DNA of 64,000 bases, taken from Salinisphaera sp052044135. Its GTDB lineage: Bacteria > Pseudomonadota > Gammaproteobacteria > Nevskiales > Salinisphaeraceae. The stretch spans positions 1-64,000 of the forward strand of contig NZ_JBQDYF010000014.1 of assembly GCF_052044135.1 (NCBI RefSeq). Direction: 5' to 3'. Shown one piece after another: positions 46,816 to 54,313 of this stretch (positions within the stretch are counted from its first letter, which is position 1; every line of letters begins with the position of its first letter). Both the position numbers and the translations under genes were made by a program. The notes below the pieces were generated by a model. It made no database searches, was not told where the DNA came from, and saw only the letters and a program-made list of their open reading frames with translations.

Positions 46816-48107
46816 GACGAATCGGCCGCCGCGGACTTGCGCGGGCGCCCGCCGCGACGCTTGCGTCGGCGCGCCCCGGCGCCCGACGCCGGCTTGGGCG
46901 TGGATGGATCGTCCTGCATCACGGTCCACCATTCGGCCAGTTCCGGCTCGACTTCGCCGACCTCGGCCCGCAGCAGCAGAAAATCATAAGCGGCACGAAA
47001 ACGCGGATGCGGGATCAGGCGCTCGGGATGACGCCCGCGAATCTTGTGAAAGCGCGGCTGCAACTGCCAGATCTCGCGCATGGGGATGGAAAACCGCTTG
47101 GGAATCGCCACGCGCTGGATCTGTCGCGAAACCACCTGCGACTGGGCGCTGGCCAGCGCCGGCGCCGGCGGCATGCCCTCACGCTCGAGATTGGCCGCGC
47201 CTTCACGCACGGCCGGCCAGAGCAGCGCGGCGAAGATAAACGCAGGCGTGACCGGCTTGCCCGCTTCGATGCGGGCCGCCGTGTTGGCAATCGCTTTTTC
47301 GATCAACGCCTCGCTGGCCGCGCCCGCCGGCGATTCGATCACGGCCATGGTGTCGGCGAACAGCGGGCGCAGCAGATCGTAGTGGCGCAGCATGCGATAG
47401 ACCTTGGGGCCCGACGGATGCATGAGCAGCTTGAGCACTTCGTCGAACATGCGCGCCGAGGGCACGTCGGCCAGCAACTCGATCATGTCGGCCGGCGGCT
47501 CGGCCGCCGGGTCGAGCGCCAGATCCAGCTTGGCCGCGATGCGCACCGCGCGAATCATGCGCACCGGATCCTCGCGGTAGCGCACGCGCGCCTCGCCGAT
47601 CAGCCGCAGGCGGCGTGCCTTGATGTCGGCCAGGCCATCGACATAGTCGTAGATGCAATGGTCGGCGATATCCAGATACAGACCGTTGATGGCGAAATCG
47701 CGTCGGCGCGCATCCTCGGCGATCGAGCCGAACACATTGTCGCGCAGCACGCGCCCGGCGTCGTCGAGTTCGCGCGCATCCTCGGTGTCGGCATTGGCCG
47801 GATCGGCACGGAAGGTGGAAACCTCGACGATCTCGCGCCCGAAGCGCACATGACAGATCTGGAAACGGCGCCCGATCAGTCGCGCCTTGCGGCCGAACAC
47901 CTCGACCACCGCCTCCGGCTCCGCATCCGTGGAGACGTCGAAATCCTTGGGCGCCACGCCCAGCAGGAGGTCGCGTACCGCGCCGCCCACGAGGCACGCG
48001 CGGTAGCCCGCCGCGTGCAGTCCGTCGAGCACGGACAATGCCGCCTCGCTGATGTCGCCACGCGTGATGCCGTGCTCGTCCGGCTCGACCTTTCTTACTT
48101 CGTTAAT
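46812..48107 (-). CDS. pcnB: Poly(A) polymerase I (probable ATT start)
   Basis: Adds poly(A) tails that promote RNA decay. The nucleotidyltransferase core has LVGGAVRDLLLG (39-50) and the metal aspartates in KDFDVS (D55, D57). RRRDFAINGLYLD-type sequence and the RNA-binding neck REDPVRMIRAVR follow; the C-terminus is basic. The first ATG, GTG or TTG codon is the TTG at 48038. The family's conserved block EHGITRGDISEAAL, however, continues 16 residues upstream of it. The frame opens after a TGA at 48128-48126 and the only plausible initiator is ATT at 48107, giving 431 residues. E. coli pcnB is known to start at AUU. Confidence 0.93.
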   Translation of the reverse strand: MNEVRKVEPDEHGITRGDISEAALSVLDGLHAAGYRACLVGGAVRDLLLGVAPKDFDVSTDAEPEAVVEVFGRKARLIGRRFQICHVRFGREIVEVSTFRADPANADTEDARELDDAGRVLRDNVFGSIAEDARRRDFAINGLYLDIADHCIYDYVDGLADIKARRLRLIGEARVRYREDPVRMIRAVRIAAKLDLALDPAAEPPADMIELLADVPSARMFDEVLKLLMHPSGPKVYRMLRHYDLLRPLFADTMAVIESPAGAASEALIEKAIANTAARIEAGKPVTPAFIFAALLWPAVREGAANLEREGMPPAPALASAQSQVVSRQIQRVAIPKRFSIPMREIWQLQPRFHKIRGRHPERLIPHPRFRAAYDFLLLRAEVGEVEPELAEWWTVMQDDPSTPKPASGAGARRRKRRGGRPRKSAAADSS

Positions 48108-48118
48108 GAATCTGCCCC
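48105..48118 (-). promoter_or_regulatory. pcnB initiation region with ATT codon
   Basis: The minus strand reads GGGG, then CAGATTC, then ATT. The G-rich element seven bases before ATT is a weak Shine-Dalgarno-like sequence. No ATG, GTG or TTG lies in frame between the upstream TGA and codon 24. Confidence 0.6.
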
Positions 48119-48391
48119 AGTGCGCTCAATGGTTCATTCGATGAGTTCAGGGTCCGGCGTGTCATGGGAAACCGCGCCAACGACCGCGTGCCCGCCGGAC
48201 CAGACGCGGCGAGCCTAACGCAGCGAGTTTACATGAGCGAACCGCAACGCTGAATTGTGCGCTCGCCCCGGCTGCGTACGACAGCCGCCCGCGCCGCCCC
48301 CGTGTCAAGTATCGGCCGCGGGCGGTAACGTATGCCGCAGCACACGGCGCGTCGCTCTGCCAGCGCCATTCGACTCCTGCAAGGACTGCCC
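48108..48391. other. 284-bp divergent gap between pcnB and the amidase gene
   Basis: Holds the leaders and presumably promoters of both genes. A TAAACT -10-like element on the minus strand is too weakly paired with a -35 to call. No RNA gene or repeat was recognised. Confidence 0.5.
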
Positions 48392-49891
48392 ATGGATCAT
48401 CGCGACTATGTCCGCCACGACGCAACCGCTCTCGCCGACTTGATCGCGCGCGGTGAAGTGTCTGCCACCGAGGTCGTTTCGGCCGCGCGCCATCGCCTGG
48501 AGGCCGTCGACCCCACACTCAACTGCGTGGTTCGCCGCATGGACGAGATCGCCGACCAGCGCGCGCTGGCCACGGTATCCGGCCCGTTCGCGCAGGTCCC
48601 GTTCCTGATCAAGGACCTGTTCCAGAACTATGCCGGCGTCCCCACCACCTATGGCAACGCGGCACTCAAGCGCATCGGCTACAAGCCGCCGGTGCATGCC
48701 GAGGTCGTGCGACGATTCATCGCCGCCGGGGTCAATATCCTCGGCAAGACCAACACCCCGGAGTTCGGCGCCAAGGGCATCACCGAACCGGAAGCCAACG
48801 GGCCGACGCGCAATCCCTGGAATACCGCCCATACGCCCGGCGGTTCCTCGGGCGGCTCGGCCGCCGCGGTCGCGGCCGGCGTGGTGCCGATGGCCGGCGC
48901 CAACGACGGCGGCGGCTCGATTCGAATACCGGCCGCCTGCTGCGGTTTGTTCGGCCTCAAGCCCGGCCGGGCCCGCGTGCCGGGCGGCCCCGACCATACC
49001 GACATGATGCACGGCGCCGCCGTGGATCATGTGATCAGCCGCTCCGTGCGCGACAGCGCGGCCATGCTGGACGCCATCGCCGGCTACGAACCGGGGGCGA
49101 TCGTGCGCATCGAGAGCCCGCCGATGCCCTATCGCCAGGCCATCGAGCGCGATCCCGGGCGATTGCGTATCGGCGTGATGGACAGCTCGCCACTGGGCCA
49201 CCCGCTGCATCCCGAAGTCGGCACGGCCCTGACCCGGACCATCCAATGCCTGACCGACCTGGGCCACGAGGTCGAGCCGGCCGCCCCCGAGCTCGACGGC
49301 GCCCGGCTGTGCCAGGATTTTCTGTCCATGTGGTTCGTGCAGATGGCGCGCGTGGTGGACGAGGTGCGCGCGCTGACCGGGGCCCGCGCCAGTGAATTCG
49401 AACTCGACACGCGCGCGATGGCGCATCTCGGCCGCAGCCTGTCAGCCATCGAGTACAGCCGGCTGCACGGCCGCTGGCTGGGCTACCGCCAGGCGCTGGC
49501 CGCCTTTCACGCCGATTACGACCTGCTGCTCACGCCCACCCTGGCCAGCCCGCCGGTGGCGATCGGCGAACTGGCCACCCCGGGCTGGCAACACGCCGCG
49601 CTCAGGCCCCTGCTGCACATGCCCAGCGCCCGGGCGTTGCTGGCCTCGGGTATCGTCGACCGGATGGCGCACGAGAACCTGCGCCATGTACCGTTCACCC
49701 AGCTCGCCAACCTGACCGGCACGCCCGCCATGTCGGTACCGCTGCATGTCAGCGACGCCGGCCTGCCGATCGGCAGCCAGTTCGTCGGCCCGCCCGGCGG
49801 CGAGATGTTGCTGTTCCAGCTGGCCGCCCAGATCGAGCGGGCCGCGCCCTGGTTCGACCGGCTGCCCCGGATCGCCGGCATCGACCCGTGA
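48392..49891 (+). CDS. Amidase-signature hydrolase
   Basis: Serine amidase of the amidase-signature family. The 499-residue protein (ATG 48392 after AAGGA) has the Ser-cisSer-Lys triad: K74 in PFLIKDLF, the cis-Ser near 152-153 in GGSSGGSAAAVAAG, and nucleophile S176 in DGGGSIRIPA. It lacks the GatC/GatB neighbours and is most like stand-alone amidases such as 6-aminohexanoate-cyclic-dimer hydrolase. The substrate is unknown. No signal peptide. It converges on lptG with a 9-bp gap. Confidence 0.88.
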   Translation: MDHRDYVRHDATALADLIARGEVSATEVVSAARHRLEAVDPTLNCVVRRMDEIADQRALATVSGPFAQVPFLIKDLFQNYAGVPTTYGNAALKRIGYKPPVHAEVVRRFIAAGVNILGKTNTPEFGAKGITEPEANGPTRNPWNTAHTPGGSSGGSAAAVAAGVVPMAGANDGGGSIRIPAACCGLFGLKPGRARVPGGPDHTDMMHGAAVDHVISRSVRDSAAMLDAIAGYEPGAIVRIESPPMPYRQAIERDPGRLRIGVMDSSPLGHPLHPEVGTALTRTIQCLTDLGHEVEPAAPELDGARLCQDFLSMWFVQMARVVDEVRALTGARASEFELDTRAMAHLGRSLSAIEYSRLHGRWLGYRQALAAFHADYDLLLTPTLASPPVAIGELATPGWQHAALRPLLHMPSARALLASGIVDRMAHENLRHVPFTQLANLTGTPAMSVPLHVSDAGLPIGSQFVGPPGGEMLLFQLAAQIERAAPWFDRLPRIAGIDP

Positions 49892-49900
49892 TCGGCGATA

Positions 49901-50968
49901 TCAGTTCAGCCGATGCATCCAATACCCGGTGCCCCCGGCCAGCAGGACGGTCGGCAGACTGGCCGCGATCCATGGCGGAATGCCGTAGACCGGCCCGGTC
50001 GAAGCCACGATCTCGTTGACCAGAAAGAACAACAGACCGGTCAGGCCGCCCATGAACAGCCGCTGCCCGGCACTGGCGCTGCGCAGCGAACCGAAGGCGA
50101 ACGGCAAGGCGAAAATCACCAGGACCCAGACGGTGAACGGCGTGACGATGTTGCGCCAGAGCGCGAGTTTGTAGTCGTCCGCGTTGATGTCATTGGCGTC
50201 GAGGTAGTTGATGTACTGCCACAGGCCATAGGACGACAACTCGTCCGGCTGGGTGACCGCAAGCTCGAGCGTCTCCGGCTTGATCGCGATGGGCAGCGAC
50301 ATCTGCGGCGGGGATGCGGTCCGGCTGTGCCGCAGCGCCAGATGTGTGATCCGCGGCTGGTCGATGATCAGGTTCTGTCCGTCGACATGCGCCCGATCAG
50401 CCGCCACCGCCAGTTGCAGCTGGCCGTCGCCGTTCAGGCGATAGACATCGAGCCCCTGGATACGCCCGCCCGGCAGCACCGAATCGATGCGCAGGACATA
50501 GCCGTTGCTGCGCAGCCACAAGCCGTTGTCGACCGAGCGCCCCGCTTCGCCGTGGCGTGCCTTGTCGCGCAGCATGGTCGCATTCTGCACCCCGATCGGC
50601 GCCGCCAGCTCGCCGAGCACGACCGTGATCACGGCCAGGATGAAACCGGCGATTCCCACCGACACGGCCAGCCGCTTCATCGACACGCCGGCGCTGCGGA
50701 TCACCACCAGCTCGCTGCCGGCTGCCAACGCACCGAGTGCCAGCAGCGCGCCGAGCAGCGAGACCACCGGCATCACGAAGGCAAGCCGCTCGGGCAGCAT
50801 GAGCACGCACCAGACCAGGATCTTGGCCAGTCCCCAGCTGCCCTGTCCAATGTTGTCCACTTCGCCGATGAACAGCATCAGCGACAGCAGCGCGGCGATC
50901 ACCGCCACCACCATGCCGGTTGCGGCCAGGATGGTGCGTGCAATGTAGCGATCGATGATCCGGATCAT
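49901..50968 (-). CDS. lptG: LPS export ABC permease LptG
   Basis: One of the two transmembrane subunits of LptB2FG, which extracts lipopolysaccharide from the inner membrane. The 355 residues have six hydrophobic helices, three at each end (about 12-35, 58-90, 97-125, and 270-350). A periplasmic beta-jellyroll domain lies in between (about 130-265). Family blocks IDRYIARTILAATG and GSLRSASAGQRLFMGGL are visible. It overlaps lptF by four bases (ATGA). Confidence 0.95.
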   Translation of the reverse strand: MIRIIDRYIARTILAATGMVVAVIAALLSLMLFIGEVDNIGQGSWGLAKILVWCVLMLPERLAFVMPVVSLLGALLALGALAAGSELVVIRSAGVSMKRLAVSVGIAGFILAVITVVLGELAAPIGVQNATMLRDKARHGEAGRSVDNGLWLRSNGYVLRIDSVLPGGRIQGLDVYRLNGDGQLQLAVAADRAHVDGQNLIIDQPRITHLALRHSRTASPPQMSLPIAIKPETLELAVTQPDELSSYGLWQYINYLDANDINADDYKLALWRNIVTPFTVWVLVIFALPFAFGSLRSASAGQRLFMGGLTGLLFFLVNEIVASTGPVYGIPPWIAASLPTVLLAGGTGYWMHRLN

Positions 50969-52056
50969 GCCGCGCCCCCGCCGCGCCGCCGTGGCCAGCC
51001 GCTTTCACGCGCGATCAGAACCACGGCGATGGCGAACACCACACCATGCACCCACCATTCGCCGATGACGGGCGGCAGCAGGCTGCTCTCGATCGCCTGG
51101 CCGGACAGCCGTACGAGATTGAGATAAATCACGAAGAACAGAATGCCCACGATCACGCGCCCGTAGCGCCCTGCCCGCGGCGGCACCCGGCCGATGGGCA
51201 ACGCGATCAGCGCCAGGATGAAAATCGACAATGGCACGGAAATCCGCGTCTGCCACTTGGAAATCGCCTTGCCCCGGTCGCTCTGCATCAGGGTGAGTGT
51301 GGACTTGGCGTCATAGTCGTTATCCTTGAGCGCGCGCGCCGGCGACAGGCGGATGCCGTGCTTGTCGAAGTGAATGATGCGATAGTCCGCATCGCCCGGC
51401 ACCCCTTCGTAGCGCCACCCGTCGGAGAGCACCAGGGTCACCGCGTGCTCGTCATTGACGCTCTGGCGCGCCGTGCTGGCCGTCACGATCGTCTGGCGGT
51501 CGCGGCCCTGGTGTTTTGACAGCACGCGCACGAACACGTGGTGCAACCGCCCCTGGGCGTCGCGGCTCTCGGCGTAGAACGACACCCGGCCGCCGTCGAA
51601 GCTGGCAAAACGCCCCGGCGTAACCGACTGCACCGCGTTGGCCGCGGTCTGCGCGCCCAGCCGATTGATCTCGCGCTGCGCATGCGGCGCGACGATAATC
51701 GACATCGTGCCCGCAAACAGGGCAATCAGCGCGGCGACCGTCAGAAACGGACGGTAGATGACCGCAAGGCCCACGCCGCCGGCCATGAGCGCAGCCATCT
51801 CGTTATCCCGGCACAACCGGCCGACCACGAGCATGATGGCCAGCAGGACCGAAATCGGCATGACGATATCGAGGTTGCTCACCACGCTGAGCGCGGCCAG
51901 CGTGGCGACCGTGTCCACCGGCACCTGGCCGGCCGCGGCATCGCCGATGTAGCGCGACAACCCGATTCCGAGGGTCAGGAATACGAGCACCGCGGTAATC
52001 ACCAGCCAGGTTTTGGCGGTCTCCCCGAACAGGTGCCTGAAAATCACACTAGGCAT
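50965..52056 (-). CDS. lptF: LPS export ABC permease LptF
   Basis: Partner of LptG in the LPS extractor. From the ATG at 52056 it has 363 residues with the same six-helix and periplasmic jellyroll plan. It begins VIFRHLFGETAKTWLVITAVL and contains SNLDIVMPISVLLAIMLVVGRL and APHAQREINRLG. It is divergent from pepA with a 199-bp gap, the arrangement seen in many gammaproteobacteria. Start codons at 52074 and 52056 are both ATG/GTG-type; the second gives the usual N-terminus. Confidence 0.95.
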   Translation of the reverse strand: MPSVIFRHLFGETAKTWLVITAVLVFLTLGIGLSRYIGDAAAGQVPVDTVATLAALSVVSNLDIVMPISVLLAIMLVVGRLCRDNEMAALMAGGVGLAVIYRPFLTVAALIALFAGTMSIIVAPHAQREINRLGAQTAANAVQSVTPGRFASFDGGRVSFYAESRDAQGRLHHVFVRVLSKHQGRDRQTIVTASTARQSVNDEHAVTLVLSDGWRYEGVPGDADYRIIHFDKHGIRLSPARALKDNDYDAKSTLTLMQSDRGKAISKWQTRISVPLSIFILALIALPIGRVPPRAGRYGRVIVGILFFVIYLNLVRLSGQAIESSLLPPVIGEWWVHGVVFAIAVVLIARESGWPRRRGGGAA

Positions 52057-52255
52057 GAATGGCCAAACTCGCACAACAGAGGGAATGTTTCATTTGGCAG
52101 CGGTGACCACGTCGGGGGTGATTTTTTCGAAAATTTATGTAGACTTCGCGCTTTCGAATCATTTGATCAGGCCCTAAGCGCTTCATTTGCAGGTTCACGG
52201 AACGGTTGAGGCGCGCCACCACAACTCAGGATTATCGGCTTTGCAGGAGCAACGC

Positions 52256-53761
52256 ATGGAATATCTCGTAAAGAGCGGCAGCCCCGAAAAACAGCGGGTC
52301 GGCTGTGTAATCGTCGGTATCTTCGACCGCCGCAAGCCTTCCACGCAAGCCGAGGCTCTGGACGTGGCGAGTGGTGGACTGATCGCCTCCGTCATGCGGC
52401 GCGGCGACATGGACGGCAAGCTGGGGCAGACCACGCTGCTGCACGGTCTGGATGACCTGTTCTGCGATCGTATCCTGCTGGTGGGATGCGGCAAGGAACG
52501 CGATTTCAATACGCGCGCCTACCAGAAGGCCTGCGCGGCCGCCGCCGCCGAACTCGACACCATGGGCGGTGTCGATGCGGCCTTCTACCTCACCGAACTC
52601 AATGTGCGCGGTCGCGACGACTTCGGCTGGAGCGTCAAGCAGGCCCTGCTCACCGTCGAGGACGCGTTCTATCGCTTCGAGGCCTGCAAGGGCCCCCGCT
52701 TCGAGAAGCACAGCCGCAAGCTGTCGCGCCTGGTGTTCCAGGTGCCGCGCCGCTCCGATCTGCCGGCGGCCGAGCGCGGCGTGAACGAAGGCGTGGCCAC
52801 GGCCAACGGCGTGAAAATGGCCAAGGATCTGGCCAACATGCCGGGCAACATCTGCACGCCGACCTATCTCGCCGAACAGGCCACCGCCCTGTCCGAGCGC
52901 AGCCCGGGCGTGAAAACGCAGGTGCTCGAGGAAGCCGACATGGAAGCGCTCGGCATGGGCGCGCTGCTGGGTGTCTCGCGTGGCTCGAGCCAGCCGGCCA
53001 AGTTCATCGTCATGGAATACATGAACGGCACCAAGAGCGACAAGCCGACGGTACTGGTCGGCAAGGGCGTGACCTTCGATGCCGGCGGCATCAGCCTCAA
53101 GCCGGGCGCGGCCATGGACGAAATGAAGTACGACATGGGCGGTGCGGCGAGCGTGTTCGGGGCGATGGAGGCGGCCGTCGAGCTGGAACTGCCGATCAAC
53201 CTGGTGGGCGTGATCGCCGCCACCGAGAACCTGCCGGACGGCAACGCCTACAAGCCGGGCGACATCCTCACCAGCATGTCGGGCCAGACCATCGAAATCC
53301 TCAACACCGACGCCGAGGGCCGTCTGGCGCTGGCCGACGCGCTGACCTACGTCGAACGCAACTACGACGCCGATGCCGTGGTGGACATGGCCACGCTGAC
53401 CGGCGCGGCGGTGGTCGCACTGGGCCATCATGCCTCCGCGCTGTACGGCAACAACAGCCCGCTGCGACGCGCCCTGCGCGATGCCGGCGAAACGGTCGGC
53501 GATCGCGCCTGGCCCATGCCGCTGTGGGAGGATTACCAGTCGGATCTGGATTCCAACTTCGCCGACATGGCCAACGTCGGCGGCCGCGCTGGCGGCTCGA
53601 TCACCGCAGCGAGCTTCCTGCATCGCTTTGCACGCAAGCTGCGCTGGGCGCATCTGGACATCGCCGGCACGGCCTGGAAATCGGGCAAGGAAAAAGGCGC
53701 GACCGGCCGCCCGGTGGGCCTGCTCACGCAGTACCTGATCGACCGCGCACAACAGGGCTGA
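52256..53761 (+). CDS. pepA: Leucyl aminopeptidase PepA
   Basis: Hexameric two-metal M17 aminopeptidase. In E. coli PepA also binds DNA as a regulator of carAB and in plasmid resolution. The protein has 501 residues from the ATG at 52256, preceded by GGAG. The family signature NTDAEGRL is at 350-357. Metal and catalytic residues sit in LVGKGVTFDAGGISLKP and YDMGGAASV. The N-terminal domain (about 1-170) is typical. First gene of pepA-holC-valS. Confidence 0.96.
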   Translation: MEYLVKSGSPEKQRVGCVIVGIFDRRKPSTQAEALDVASGGLIASVMRRGDMDGKLGQTTLLHGLDDLFCDRILLVGCGKERDFNTRAYQKACAAAAAELDTMGGVDAAFYLTELNVRGRDDFGWSVKQALLTVEDAFYRFEACKGPRFEKHSRKLSRLVFQVPRRSDLPAAERGVNEGVATANGVKMAKDLANMPGNICTPTYLAEQATALSERSPGVKTQVLEEADMEALGMGALLGVSRGSSQPAKFIVMEYMNGTKSDKPTVLVGKGVTFDAGGISLKPGAAMDEMKYDMGGAASVFGAMEAAVELELPINLVGVIAATENLPDGNAYKPGDILTSMSGQTIEILNTDAEGRLALADALTYVERNYDADAVVDMATLTGAAVVALGHHASALYGNNSPLRRALRDAGETVGDRAWPMPLWEDYQSDLDSNFADMANVGGRAGGSITAASFLHRFARKLRWAHLDIAGTAWKSGKEKGATGRPVGLLTQYLIDRAQQG

Positions 53762-53780
53762 CGGAACGCGGACACACCTG

Positions 53781-54215
53781 ATGACCGAAGTCTTCTTCTA
53801 CATTCTGGAAGACGGCGCCGCGGATGCCGCGGCGCAATTCGCCTGCCGGCTCACCGAGAAGGCACACAGCGAAGGCCATCGGGTGTTCATCCACGTCGCG
53901 GACGCCGAACAGGCGAACGCGCTCGATGAGCTGCTCTGGCGATTCCGCCAGGGCAGTTTCGTCCCGCATGTCACGGCCGAAGCGCTGGCAGCGGACGATG
54001 ATCTCACGCCGGTGGTCATCGGTACCGGCGAACCTCCCGTCGGCTTCGACGATATGCTGATCAACGTCGGCGGCGAGGTCGGCGGCTTCTTTTCGCGTTT
54101 CGCCCGCCACAACGAAGTCGTTGGCCCCGAGGCGATGGCCGCTGCACGCCGGCAATACCGTTTTTTCAAGGATCGCGGCTACCCGTTGACCACGCACAAG
54201 ATCGCGGCCCGTTGA
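53781..54215 (+). CDS. holC: DNA polymerase III subunit chi
   Basis: Clamp-loader accessory subunit that, with psi, bridges to single-stranded DNA-binding protein. The 144 residues show the family features TEVFFYILEDGAADAAAQFACRLTEKA in two blocks (5-18 and 19-31). GHRVFIHVADAEQANALDELLW, SFVPHV and a C-terminal YRFFKDRGYPLTTHKI follow. Position between pepA and valS is conserved. A holD gene is not in this window. Confidence 0.94.
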   Translation: MTEVFFYILEDGAADAAAQFACRLTEKAHSEGHRVFIHVADAEQANALDELLWRFRQGSFVPHVTAEALAADDDLTPVVIGTGEPPVGFDDMLINVGGEVGGFFSRFARHNEVVGPEAMAAARRQYRFFKDRGYPLTTHKIAAR

Positions 54216-54313
54216 GCGCGCCCCGCGTTGCCCGCGCGCGGTCTTGGAACACGTCGCCCGCGCCCGCAAACTGGGCGGTCAAGCCGCCGCACGAATCGAT
54301 AAAGAGATCTTCC

